Assembly: GCA_023954075.1 (NCBI GenBank)
Contig: JAMLIV010000001.1
Coordinates: forward strand, 124,001 to 188,000
Direction of reading: 5' to 3'
Source of the DNA: Lysobacteraceae bacterium
GTDB taxonomy: Bacteria > Pseudomonadota > Gammaproteobacteria > Xanthomonadales > Xanthomonadaceae
Length of the DNA: 64,000 bases
In this document: in pieces, positions 1 to 7,706 of the stretch
How positions within the stretch are numbered: the stretch's first letter is position 1
Layout: the number at the start of each line of letters is the position of its first letter
Program-made: the position numbers and the translations under genes
Notes under the pieces: model-generated
What the model saw: the letters and a program-made list of their open reading frames with translations, nothing else
The model's database searches: none
What the model was told of the DNA's origin: nothing

Positions 1-378
1 GGTGTGGAACGGCAGTTTCTGCCGCTTGTTCATCGCAAGGTCGCGCTTTTCCTCGAAGCCGATGCGCTTGACGCCGCCCAGCAGCAGGGCCTTCTCGCCG
101 CGGATGCGCTCCAGCGTGGCCGGCACGATGTCCGGGTCGATGCGGTTGGGTTCATGGCCTTCCAGCCCCAGCATCAGCGCCTTGTCGGTGCCGTGGCCGC
201 GGCCGGTCAGTGCGAGGGAGCCGAACACCTCGGCGCGCACCCGCGCCACCCGCTCCATCAGCCCGGCGTCGCGGATGTGGTGGTCGACGAAGCGCGTCGC
301 GGCCCGCATCGGGCCGACGGTGTGCGAGCTGGACGGGCCGATACCGATTTTCAGAAGATCGAAGATGCTGACGGCCAT
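1..378 (-). CDS. sdaA: L-serine ammonia-lyase, N-terminal part (runs off the window)
   Basis: Deaminates L-serine to pyruvate and ammonia in the cytoplasm with an oxygen-sensitive [4Fe-4S] cluster. Reading leftwards from ATG at 378, the first 126 codons give MAVSIFDLLKIGIGPSSSHT followed by VGPMRAA, the serine/substrate loop signature near the N-terminus of one-chain serine dehydratases, and further on GRGHGTDKA. A GGAG ribosome site lies about 8 bases upstream and a TAGAAT -10 box at 405-410. The C-terminal catalytic domain with the cluster cysteines is outside the window. It is divergent from the glutaredoxin-like gene. Identification is firm; completeness cannot be judged. Confidence 0.93.
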   Translation of the reverse strand, partial: MAVSIFDLLKIGIGPSSSHTVGPMRAATRFVDHHIRDAGLMERVARVRAEVFGSLALTGRGHGTDKALMLGLEGHEPNRIDPDIVPATLERIRGEKALLLGGVKRIGFEEKRDLAMNKRQKLPFHT

Positions 379-404
379 GACCACCACTCCGGGGAGAACC
401 CGCT

Positions 405-410
405 ATTCTA
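405..410 (-). promoter_or_regulatory. Putative -10 box for sdaA
   Basis: TAGAAT on the minus strand, 27 bases before the sdaA start. The same hexamer stands before other genes here (18132, 25184, and on the minus strand at 50644), which supports it as this genome's common -10 form. No convincing -35 was seen. Confidence 0.4.
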
Positions 411-448
411 GAGCGATTGCTCCAACGCGATGTGAACCCCGGCAATCC

Positions 449-676
449 GTGAACCTGATCCTCTTCCAGCGCGATGATTGCCACCTGTGCGACCTGGCGC
501 TGGACGTGCTCGCAAGCGCCGGCGCGCCCGACTTCGAAAGCCTCTTCATCGATGGGGACGCCGCGCTCGAGGCGCGCTACGGTGCGCGCGTTCCGGTGCT
601 GCGCTGCGGGGACTCGGGTGTGGAGCTCGACTGGCCGTTCGATGCCGCCCGGCTGGCGCGCTTCCTCGCGCGCTGA
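449..676 (+). CDS. Small glutaredoxin-like protein
   Basis: A 75-residue thioredoxin-fold protein starting at GTG 449. It begins MNLILFQRDDCHLCDLALDV, a beta strand followed by the CHLC redox motif, and has VPVLRC near residue 48, where the cis-proline of glutaredoxins lies. It resembles the short glutaredoxin family (DUF836) that is probably a thiol-disulfide oxidoreductase; its substrate is unknown. An open frame continues upstream to the window edge, but that part is antisense to sdaA and is not protein-like. The gene converges on the kinase gene, with a palindromic repeat between them. Confidence 0.75.
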   Translation: MNLILFQRDDCHLCDLALDVLASAGAPDFESLFIDGDAALEARYGARVPVLRCGDSGVELDWPFDAARLARFLAR

Positions 677-681
677 GGCAC

Positions 682-806
682 CTCTGAACAAGTCGTCATC
701 CCGGTGAAGGCCGGGTCCATGCTGCTGTTTTGGAATGGATTGGACAGGCCTTCCGCTGTCAGAAACGGCCAGCCTTGGCTGGAATGACGGTGGAGCCTTG
801 TTCAGA
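682..806. repeat. Palindromic intergenic repeat between convergent genes
   Basis: Outer arms TGAACAAG (about 684) and CTTGTTCA (about 796) enclose a second imperfect inverted repeat running from CGTCATCCCGG (694) to GGAATGACGG (781-790). A related element with the same CGTCATCCCGGTG beginning lies inside ccoI at 44640. It sits between the ends of two convergent genes, so it may also act as a bidirectional terminator, although there is no long T run. Confidence 0.65.
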
Positions 807-812
807 CCTTCC

Positions 813-3281
813 CTAAGGTGCCGCAGCTTCGGCCGCTTCGAGCTTGGCGATGGATTCGCGGATGCGCGCCAGCGGCCCGTCCGCATTGCCGAACAGCGTG
901 ATGTGGATGGCCAGCGAGCGCTCCAGGCTGGCGCGCGCCGCGGCCAGATCGCCCAGGGCGATCTGCGACAGGCCCAGCCCGCGCAGGGTCTCGGCGGTGG
1001 CGCTGGTTTCCGGGCCGAATACCGTTTCAGCCAGCGCCAGTACCGCCAGCAGCTCATCGCGCGACTCCTGCGCCTGGCCGTTGTCGCGCAGCCAGTTGGC
1101 GTGGTTGCCGCGCACTATCACGGTCATCGGTGCGTCCGGCCCGTTGTGGCGCAGGGAATGTTCGTAGGCGAAGCGGTAGTGCGGTCCCGCCTCGGCGATC
1201 CTGGCCACTCCACCCTGCTGGCGCAGCGCGCCGCCCAGGTTGCCGTGCACCATGGCGAGGGTCGGGGAGTCTGCGCCGAACTGGCTCGCGACCGGCTCCA
1301 GCATCGCCTTGAGGATGGTTTCCGCGCCGGCGTAGTCGCGCTTTTGCAGGTGGAAGACCGAAAGACTCAGCCGCATGTTCAGGACGCGCGGGTGGTCGAT
1401 GCCGAGGTCTTCCGCGCGCCGCGCGATCATTTCCTGCAGCAGGGCGATGGCCTCGTCGTATTTTCCCGCATCGCTCAGCAGGATGGACAAGCGCAGTCCG
1501 GCATCGAGGAGCTGCGGGTGGTTTTCCGGAACGCGCGCCTCGAGCGCGTCATAGGCGCGCTGTGCCTGCACCATGGCTTCTTCCATCTGGCTGCGCTGGC
1601 GCAGCGTCCAGCTCAGCCGTGAACGCAGGTCGGCTTCCAGCGTGGGGCCGGCCCGGCGCGGATCGCGGCTGGCGACGTCGATTGCTTCGCGCAGCACGGC
1701 TTCGGATTCGGCGTACTGCCCGGCATCGACCAGCGCACTGCCCAGGCGCTGCGCCACCAGCAGCGCCTCGTGGCTGTCGCTGCCAAAGCGCGCGTTGACC
1801 TGTTCGCGTGCGGCCTGAAGCTGGGGGATCGCCTTGCGCGGCTGGCCGATGCCGGTGTAGCTCTCGGCAATCACCAGCTCCACCGCGAGCCGGCCTTCCG
1901 GATCTTCGGCCAGCTCCACCGCGGTGCGCCGGGCGGCGTCATCCAGCACGCGCAGCATGAGGGTGGGATCGAGATCGCGGGCGAAGTCCGGATCCACGCT
2001 CGACAGCACGCTGCCGAGGAAGTCGGAGGTCACGCGCGCACGGGTAGCTTCGCGTTCGGCCCGCTGCAGCGCCCAGGTGGTCGCGACGAGGCCGCAGACC
2101 AGGGCCAGCAGCACGGTTGCGGCGGCGACGGTGCCGATGCGATGGCGGCGAATGAACTTGCGCACCGCCTGGGCGCGGCGCGGCGGTGCGGCGTTGACCG
2201 GGTATCCGTCGAGGTAGCGGCCCAGGTCTTCAGCCAGCAGCGCGACGGATGCGTAACGCTGCTCGGGATCTTCCGCCATCGCCTTGCGCACGATCCAGTC
2301 CAGGTCGCTGCGCAGCGTGCTGAGCAGGGCGGCCGGCGTGGATCCGCACTGGCGCGCGTGGGCTCGGAGGGTGTCGTCAGGGATCGTCGCCAGACGATGC
2401 GAGGGCGTGGGGGCATCCGGCCCCGCGTTTTCCGCGGGCGGCCGTTCGCCCGCCATCAGCTCGTACAGCAGTGCACCCAGGGCGTACACGTCGCAGCGGC
2501 TGTCGCAGCGGCCGTTCGGATCGCGCTGCTCGGGACTCATGTAGCCCGGCGTTCCCGCGGCCTGCGCGGTGCCTCCGATACCGGCCGCAATGCCGAAATC
2601 GATGATGCGCGGGCGCGCGATGCCGTCAACCTCTTCCACCAGCACGTTGGCCGGCTTGATGTCACGGTGCACCACGCCTTTCTGGTGCGCATGCTGGACT
2701 CCGTCGCATACGCGCAGGAACAGCGCAAGGCGCTCGCGCAGCGGCAGCGCGTGATTTTCGCAGTAGCGCGAAATCGGCTCGCCTTCGATGTATTCCATTA
2801 CCAGCCAGGGGCGATCATCGGCGTCGGTTCCGGCATCGTGGATCAGCGCGATGACCGGATGACGCATCTGCGCCAGCATCTGGCGCTCGACCTCGAAGAA
2901 CGCGCGCTGCTGGCTGTCCAGCCCGATGCGGTCGATGAGCTTGAGCGCCACCTGGCGCTGGTAGGCACCGTCGGCACGATGGGCCAGGTACACGGCGCCC
3001 ATGCCGCCGTGGCCAAGCGGTTCGTCGATGGCCCAGGGGCCGAAGCGGGTGCCGGGCGGCAGCGTGGCATTGGAGGCGAGCAGCTTCATCACGCTGACGG
3101 CGGGCTTGCGCATGCGGTGGGTGGCCTGGCTCTCGATGTCGAGCATGCGCAGCAGCTCGTCCAGCAGCAGCGGATCGTCGCTTGCGCTGCTTCGCGCAAA
3201 GGCGTCGCGTGCGTCCGCCGGCAGCTCGCAGGCCGCGTGGAACAGATCCTGGAGCCGCTGCCAGCGGATGGCGGTACTCAT
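813..3281 (-). CDS. Membrane serine/threonine protein kinase with TPR C-terminus
   Basis: An 822-residue PknB-type kinase. Residues about 80-360 form the kinase domain: glycine loop LGHGGMGAVYLA (89-100), catalytic lysine in VALKLID (K114), HRDIKPANV (205-213), DFG (228-230) and GYMSPEQ (246-252). All catalytic residues are present. A basic stretch RRHR leads into one membrane helix at about 383-404, and the rest is a series of TPR-like helical repeats, presumably on the outer side and likely sensory or scaffolding. Residues 1-75 are helical and unassigned. Its ATG overlaps the stop of the ECF sigma gene by 4 bases (ATGA), so the two are co-translated. This suggests the kinase controls the sigma factor; the ligand is unknown. 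Confidence 0.92.
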   Translation of the reverse strand: MSTAIRWQRLQDLFHAACELPADARDAFARSSASDDPLLLDELLRMLDIESQATHRMRKPAVSVMKLLASNATLPPGTRFGPWAIDEPLGHGGMGAVYLAHRADGAYQRQVALKLIDRIGLDSQQRAFFEVERQMLAQMRHPVIALIHDAGTDADDRPWLVMEYIEGEPISRYCENHALPLRERLALFLRVCDGVQHAHQKGVVHRDIKPANVLVEEVDGIARPRIIDFGIAAGIGGTAQAAGTPGYMSPEQRDPNGRCDSRCDVYALGALLYELMAGERPPAENAGPDAPTPSHRLATIPDDTLRAHARQCGSTPAALLSTLRSDLDWIVRKAMAEDPEQRYASVALLAEDLGRYLDGYPVNAAPPRRAQAVRKFIRRHRIGTVAAATVLLALVCGLVATTWALQRAEREATRARVTSDFLGSVLSSVDPDFARDLDPTLMLRVLDDAARRTAVELAEDPEGRLAVELVIAESYTGIGQPRKAIPQLQAAREQVNARFGSDSHEALLVAQRLGSALVDAGQYAESEAVLREAIDVASRDPRRAGPTLEADLRSRLSWTLRQRSQMEEAMVQAQRAYDALEARVPENHPQLLDAGLRLSILLSDAGKYDEAIALLQEMIARRAEDLGIDHPRVLNMRLSLSVFHLQKRDYAGAETILKAMLEPVASQFGADSPTLAMVHGNLGGALRQQGGVARIAEAGPHYRFAYEHSLRHNGPDAPMTVIVRGNHANWLRDNGQAQESRDELLAVLALAETVFGPETSATAETLRGLGLSQIALGDLAAARASLERSLAIHITLFGNADGPLARIRESIAKLEAAEAAAP

Positions 3282-3835
3282 GCCAGTCTCGATGCAAGCC
3301 AGATGCGCGCGAAGCGCAGGTCGCGTTCCAGCGTGGCGGTCGAGATGGCCAGGATCTCGGCGATTTCATCGTGCGGGAATCCCGCAAGTTCGGCGAGCGC
3401 AAACGCCTGCGACTTGCGCTCATCGAGTTTTTCCAGCTGGTCGAGCGCATTGCCGAGGATCGCAAGATCGGCGGGCTGCGGCGAAGGATCGACCAGGCGA
3501 AGGCTCAGGGTGGCCGGGTCCGACTGCCCGGGCCGCGCCCGGGCGCTGCGCGCAAGATCGATCAGGAGCCGGCGCATCTGCAGCGCGGCGAAGGCGAAAA
3601 AGTGCTGGCGGGTGGGGAAGGCGACATGCGCCTGTCCCACCCGCATCCAGGCCTCGTGGACCAGTTCGGCCGCCTCCAGCTGCGGCCGGCGCTCGCGCTG
3701 CAGCTGCACGCTCGCAATGCGGTGCAGCTCGGCATAGACCTGATCGGCCAGTGCGTTGGAGGCACCGTCCTTGCCGTCCGACCAGGCGCGCAGCAACTGC
3801 GTGATGGGTGCGTTGTCGAGAGGTGGGGCCGTCAT
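3278..3835 (-). CDS. ECF-type RNA polymerase sigma factor, kinase-linked
   Basis: A 185-residue ECF sigma factor. The region-2 core is at about residues 22-95, including AAELVHEAWMRV and FFAFAALQMRRLLIDLARS. Region 4 is at about 130-185 with ALAELAGFPHDEIAEILAIS and TLERDLRFARIWL, the helix-turn-helix. It matches the ECF group (TIGR02999-like) often found beside PknB-TPR kinases. No anti-sigma gene is adjacent; instead the kinase gene overlaps its 3' end. From the known behaviour of kinase-linked ECF groups, activation by phosphorylation is a reasonable inference. It is divergent from ruvB with a 123-base gap. Confidence 0.9.
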   Translation of the reverse strand: MTAPPLDNAPITQLLRAWSDGKDGASNALADQVYAELHRIASVQLQRERRPQLEAAELVHEAWMRVGQAHVAFPTRQHFFAFAALQMRRLLIDLARSARARPGQSDPATLSLRLVDPSPQPADLAILGNALDQLEKLDERKSQAFALAELAGFPHDEIAEILAISTATLERDLRFARIWLASRLA

Positions 3836-3958
3836 GGGGTGCGATGATACCTGCCGCAGGTGACATCACCATTGGCTGGTGACATCGCCGGACGCGGCGG
3901 CGGGGTGGCACGCGGCGGATGCGACCCACGCGCAGCGGATTTGGGTGACAATGGCCAG

Positions 3959-5002
3959 ATGACTTCCGATCGCATCATTGCCGCAGATGCCACCTCCGAG
4001 GACGCCGCGGCCGAGGCCCACATCCGTCCGCGCACGCTCGACCAGTACCTTGGCCAGCAGGCGGTGCGCGAACAGCTGCGCATCTACATCGACGCGGCGA
4101 AGCAGCGCGGCGAGGCGCTCGACCACGTGCTGATCTTCGGCCCGCCCGGGCTGGGCAAGACCACCCTGTCGCACGTCATCGCCAACGAGCTGGGCGTGAA
4201 CCTGCGCCAGACCTCCGGCCCGGTGATCGAGAAGGCCGGCGATCTGGCCGCACTCCTGACCAACCTGCAGCCGCACGACGTCCTCTTCATCGACGAGATC
4301 CATCGCATGCAGCCGGTGGTGGAGGAGGTGCTGTATCCGGCGATGGAGGACTACCAGATCGACATCATGATCGGCGAAGGCCCGGCCGCGCGCTCGATCA
4401 AGCTCGATCTGCCGCCCTTCACCCTGGTCGGTGCCACCACGCGCGCGGGCCTGCTCACCGCGCCGCTGCGCGACCGCTTCGGCATCGTGCAGCGGCTGGA
4501 GTTCTACACGGTCGATGAGCTGACCCGCATCGTGCGCCGTTCCGCGCAGATCCTCGAGATCCCCTGCGAACCGGAGGGCGCGGGCGAGATCGCGCGCCGC
4601 GCGCGCGGCACCCCGCGCATCGCCAACCGCCTGCTGCGACGGGTGCGCGACTACGCGCAGGTCAAGGGCGATGGCGTCATCACCCGCGCCATCGCCGACG
4701 CGGCGATGGCCATGCTCAAAGTCGACCCGGAAGGCTTCGACCAGCTCGACCGGCGCATGCTGACCATGATCATCGAGAGTTTCGACGGCGGCCCGGTCGG
4801 CATCGAGTCCCTCGCCGCGGCGCTGAGCGAGGAGCGCGGCACGCTGGAAGACGTGATCGAGCCCTACCTCATCCAGCAGGGTTACCTGATTCGCACCGCG
4901 CGCGGCCGCATGGCCAGCGCCAAGGCGTACCGGCACCTTGGGCTGGTGCCTCGGGCGCGTGAATCGGGAATGGAGAATGGAGAATCGGGGGCGCTGTTCT
5001 GA
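3959..5002 (+). CDS. ruvB: Holliday junction branch migration helicase RuvB
   Basis: A 347-residue AAA+ motor that drives branch migration with RuvA during recombination repair. Walker A is GPPGLGKTT, Walker B is LFIDEIHR, sensor 1 lies in [12 protein letters not shown], the arginine finger follows in LRDRFG, and a C-terminal winged helix contains [12 protein letters not shown]. The start is set at ATG 3959 (MTSDRII); the open frame upstream is not conserved-looking. The last ~14 residues ([14 protein letters not shown]) are encoded by one arm of an inverted repeat and look unlike normal RuvB tails. The gene overlaps ybgC by one base (TGATG). ruvC and ruvA are not immediately upstream. Confidence 0.97.
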   Translation: MTSDRIIAADATSEDAAAEAHIRPRTLDQYLGQQAVREQLRIYIDAAKQRGEALDHVLIFGPPGLGKTTLSHVIANELGVNLRQTSGPVIEKAGDLAALLTNLQPHDVLFIDEIHRMQPVVEEVLYPAMEDYQIDIMIGEGPAARSIKLDLPPFTLVGATTRAGLLTAPLRDRFGIVQRLEFYTVDELTRIVRRSAQILEIPCEPEGAGEIARRARGTPRIANRLLRRVRDYAQVKGDGVITRAIADAAMAMLKVDPEGFDQLDRRMLTMIIESFDGGPVGIESLAAALSEERGTLEDVIEPYLIQQGYLIRTARGRMASAKAYRHLGLVPRARESGMENGESGALF

Positions 5003-5055
5003 TGCCGTCTCCGCCGGTCGCGCCGACTCCCGACTCCCGATTCCCGATTCCCGAG
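4961..5055. repeat. Inverted repeat spanning the ruvB/ybgC junction
   Basis: Left arm 4961-4990 consists of GAATCGGGAATGG-type units; right arm 5024-5055 consists of CGACTCCCGA/TTCCCGATTCCCG units and is roughly the reverse complement. The ruvB stop and ybgC start lie in the loop. The element therefore codes for the RuvB tail and the YbgC head. Similar GGGAATCGGGAAT repeats are familiar as intergenic hairpins in xanthomonads (general knowledge); here it was captured in coding sequence. Confidence 0.8.
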
Positions 5056-5478
5056 GCACAGGCGTTCAGCCTGCCGATACGGGTTTACTGGGAAGATACC
5101 GATGCCGGCGGGGTGGTGTACCACGCCGCCTATGTGCGTTTTCTGGAGCGCGCGCGGACCGAATGGCTGCGCGCGCTTGGCGTTTCGCAGCAGGCGCTGC
5201 GCGATCGTGACGACGTGGTGTTCGCGGTGCGAGGCATGCGCCTGGATTTCCTGGCACCGGCGCGGCTGGATGACGCGCTCGAGGTCGAGGTCCGCCTCGT
5301 CGGGGTCGGGCGGGCCAGCGTGACGTTCGCCCAGCGCATTGCCCGCCCTTGCGACGCGCGGGTGCTGCTGGAGGCCGAAGTCCGCGTGGCCTGCCTTGCG
5401 GCATCCACGTTCCGCCCGCGTGCCTTGCCCGACGGGCTGCAGGCGCAATTCCGCAATTCGATGACCGAGGTGAGCTGA
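5002..5478 (+). CDS. ybgC: Tol-Pal-associated acyl-CoA thioesterase YbgC
   Basis: A 158-residue hotdog-fold thioesterase of the 4-hydroxybenzoyl-CoA thioesterase group; it hydrolyses acyl-CoA and acts with the Tol-Pal system at the inner face of the membrane. The catalytic aspartate lies in VYWEDTDAGGVVYHAAYV and is followed by RFLERARTEWLR. The first ~22 residues ([20 protein letters not shown]) come from the palindromic repeat and have no counterpart in ordinary YbgC, which begins close to the beta strand FSLPIRVYW. No better internal start is visible. First gene of the tol operon, two bases before tolQ. Confidence 0.94.
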   Translation: MPSPPVAPTPDSRFPIPEAQAFSLPIRVYWEDTDAGGVVYHAAYVRFLERARTEWLRALGVSQQALRDRDDVVFAVRGMRLDFLAPARLDDALEVEVRLVGVGRASVTFAQRIARPCDARVLLEAEVRVACLAASTFRPRALPDGLQAQFRNSMTEVS

Positions 5479-5480
5479 CG

Positions 5481-6251
5481 ATGATGTTCCTGGCCCTGCT
5501 GCAGTCCGCCGCCCCGGCTGGCGCTTCGCCGCTGCCGGATGCGCCCATTCCGGGCCTGCCCGCGGCACCGGACGCCGGGCTGGATTACCTCCAGCTCATC
5601 CTGCACGCGAGCCTGCCGGTGCAGCTGGTGATTGTCCTGCTGCTCCTGGCCTCGGTGGCGTCCTGGGCGATCATCTTCCGCAAGCACCGCGTGTTGCGCG
5701 GCGCGAACCGCGCGGCGGACGATTTCGAGGAACGGTTCTGGTCCGGCGGCGACCTCGCCGCGCTGTTTCGCGAAGTTTCCGGAAGTGACCAGCGCCCGAC
5801 CGGGCTTGCCGCCATCTTCGAAGCCGGTTTCCGCGAGTTCGCCCGCCTGCGGCAGAAGCGCGGCATGGATTCGCGCACCCAGATCGAGGGTGCGCAGCGC
5901 GCGATGCGCGCCAGCCTCGCGCGCGAGGTCGATGGGCTGGAGAGCAATCTTGAACTGCTCGCCAACGTCGGCTCCATCAGCCCCTACGTCGGCCTGTTCG
6001 GCACGGTGTGGGGCATCATGATCTCGTTCCACGGCTTGGCCTCGATGAAGGAAGCCACCATCGCCACCGTGGCCCCGGGCATCTCCGAGGCGCTGGTCGC
6101 CACCGCGATGGGCCTGTTCGCCGCCATCCCGGCGGTGTGGGCCTACAACCGCTTCGCGACCAAGGTCGATCGCATCAACGTGCGCTATGAGGCCTTCGCC
6201 GAGGAGTTCAGCTCGATCCTGCAGCGGCAGGCACCGCACGACGAGTATTGA
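5481..6251 (+). CDS. tolQ: Tol-Pal proton channel subunit TolQ
   Basis: A 256-residue inner-membrane protein of the MotA/TolQ/ExbB family. A helix near 45-65 (QLVIVLLLLASVASWAIIF) precedes a cytoplasmic loop, and two further helices follow (VGSISPYVGLFGTVWGIMIS and ISEALVATAMGLFAAIPAVW). With TolR it forms the proton-driven stator that energises TolA. Start ATG 5481 (MMFLALLQ) follows a GAGGTGAGCTGACG ribosome site. Compared with E. coli TolQ (230 residues) it has a longer proline/alanine-rich periplasmic N-terminus. Operon order ybgC-tolQ-R-A-B-pal-cpoB is the standard one. Confidence 0.97.
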   Translation: MMFLALLQSAAPAGASPLPDAPIPGLPAAPDAGLDYLQLILHASLPVQLVIVLLLLASVASWAIIFRKHRVLRGANRAADDFEERFWSGGDLAALFREVSGSDQRPTGLAAIFEAGFREFARLRQKRGMDSRTQIEGAQRAMRASLAREVDGLESNLELLANVGSISPYVGLFGTVWGIMISFHGLASMKEATIATVAPGISEALVATAMGLFAAIPAVWAYNRFATKVDRINVRYEAFAEEFSSILQRQAPHDEY

Positions 6252-6337
6252 GCCTCGCATAGCCCCGCCGCCGCCGTTCCACCGTTCTTCGAGTCCGCAG
6301 CGCGCCCGCCGGCGCGCGTCCGAGCCAGGGTGATCCC

Positions 6338-6772
6338 ATGAGCATGCGCCTTCGCAAACGTCGCCGGCTGAAAGCCGAGATCAACGTCGTTCCCTACATC
6401 GACGTGATGCTGGTGTTGCTCATCATCTTCATGGTGACCGCGCCGCTGCTGCGGCTGGGCGTGGACGTGAAGCTGCCCGAGGCCAACGCGCGCGCCATGG
6501 AAGCGCCCAAGGATCCGATCATCGTGGGCGTCACGAAAGACGGGCGCTACCTGCTGACCCTGCAGGGCCAGCAGGCCGAGGAGCTGGACGAAGCCGCGCT
6601 GGAAGCCCGCATCGCCGCCTTCGTACGCCAGGATCCCCAGACCGCCGTCTACATTGCCGGCGACATGGGCGCACAGTATTCGCTGATCTATGGTGCGATG
6701 GCGACGCTGCAGCGCGCCGGCGTGGTGCGCATCACCTTCATGGGCGAATCCGCAGGCAAGGCGGGGCGCTGA
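6338..6772 (+). CDS. tolR: Tol-Pal system protein TolR
   Basis: A 144-residue ExbD/TolR family protein. A short basic cytoplasmic head (MSMRLRKRRRLKAEIN) precedes the single membrane helix VVPYIDVMLVLLIIFMV, whose aspartate (D22) is the proton-carrying residue of the family. The periplasmic domain ends at residue 144. It works with TolQ to transduce the proton gradient to TolA during outer-membrane constriction at division. It follows tolQ by 86 bases and precedes tolA by 4. Confidence 0.97.
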   Translation: MSMRLRKRRRLKAEINVVPYIDVMLVLLIIFMVTAPLLRLGVDVKLPEANARAMEAPKDPIIVGVTKDGRYLLTLQGQQAEELDEAALEARIAAFVRQDPQTAVYIAGDMGAQYSLIYGAMATLQRAGVVRITFMGESAGKAGR

Positions 6773-6776
6773 ACCG

Positions 6777-7706
6777 ATGCAGGAGCGCCGCGACAACCTG
6801 CTCGCGATCCTGCAGGCGCTGGGCCTGCACCTGCTGCTGCTCGGGTTCCTTTTCGTCGGGCTGCTGTTCCAGCGCACGCCGCAGCCGCTGTCCGTGGCCG
6901 GCGGCACGATCGAAGCGGTGTTGACCGACACGCTGGCGGCACCGCCTGCCGCACCGCGTCCGACACCCGCCGCGCCGCAGTCCCGGCCGCGCCCGCAGCC
7001 CACGCCCGAACCCAAGCCGCAGGAGGCGGTGCAGCCACCCCAGCCCACACCGCAGGCCCCGGTGCCCAAGCCCGACGCCGTGGACCAGGAGCGCATCGTG
7101 CGTGAAGCGGCCCGGAAGGCCGAAGACGCGCGCCGCGAGCAGGAAGAGCGGCGTCGGCAGGAACAGGTGCTGCTGGAAGAGCAGAAGCAGCAGCAGGAGG
7201 CCGAGCGCCGCCAGCGCCTCGCCCAGCAGCAGGCCGAGCGCGACAAGCAGCTCGCCGATATCCGCCGCCAGCGCGAGGAGGCCGAGAAACGCCGCCGCCT
7301 GGAAGAGGAAAAACTCAGGCAGATCACCGACATGCGGCAGCAAGCGGCGGACGCTTCCTCCGCGCCGGCCTCCACCGCGCCGCCGTCCGATCGCCTCGGC
7401 AACCAGGGCACCGACGATGGTCTTCTGGGCCGCTACCAGCTCGCGATCCAGCAGCAGGTGGACCGCAACTGGCTGCGCCCCGACAGCCTGCGCCCCGGCC
7501 TGCGCTGCTACGTCGGCGTTACCCAGATGGTCGGCGGCCAGGTGAGCGGTCTGGACTTCGCCCGCTGCCCGGCCGATGACATCACCCGCCGCTCCATTGA
7601 AGCGGCGCTCATGCGCGAGGCGCTACCGTATCGCGGCTACGAAAGCGTGTTCCAACGCAAGCTCAACATCCCCTTCTGCTATCCCGTCGAGGTCTGTGTC
7701 CGATGA
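6777..7706 (+). CDS. tolA: Cell envelope protein TolA
   Basis: A 309-residue TonB/TolA-type protein. It has an N-terminal membrane anchor (residues about 10-30, LQALGLHLLLLGFLFVGLLF), a proline-rich stretch (about 55-105), a long charged coiled coil rich in Glu, Arg and Gln (about 105-215), and a small C-terminal domain (about 225-309) that contacts TolB/Pal. The start at ATG 6777 follows the tolR stop by 4 bases. The 3' end overlaps tolB by ATGA, indicating translational coupling. The function in outer-membrane integrity is assigned by family and context. Confidence 0.95.
   Translation: MQERRDNLLAILQALGLHLLLLGFLFVGLLFQRTPQPLSVAGGTIEAVLTDTLAAPPAAPRPTPAAPQSRPRPQPTPEPKPQEAVQPPQPTPQAPVPKPDAVDQERIVREAARKAEDARREQEERRRQEQVLLEEQKQQQEAERRQRLAQQQAERDKQLADIRRQREEAEKRRRLEEEKLRQITDMRQQAADASSAPASTAPPSDRLGNQGTDDGLLGRYQLAIQQQVDRNWLRPDSLRPGLRCYVGVTQMVGGQVSGLDFARCPADDITRRSIEAALMREALPYRGYESVFQRKLNIPFCYPVEVCVR

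Noticed and set aside
1770-3737. Plus-strand open frame of about 655 codons opposite the kinase-sigma pair
   Set aside because: Overlaps two supported genes on the other strand and shows no domain.
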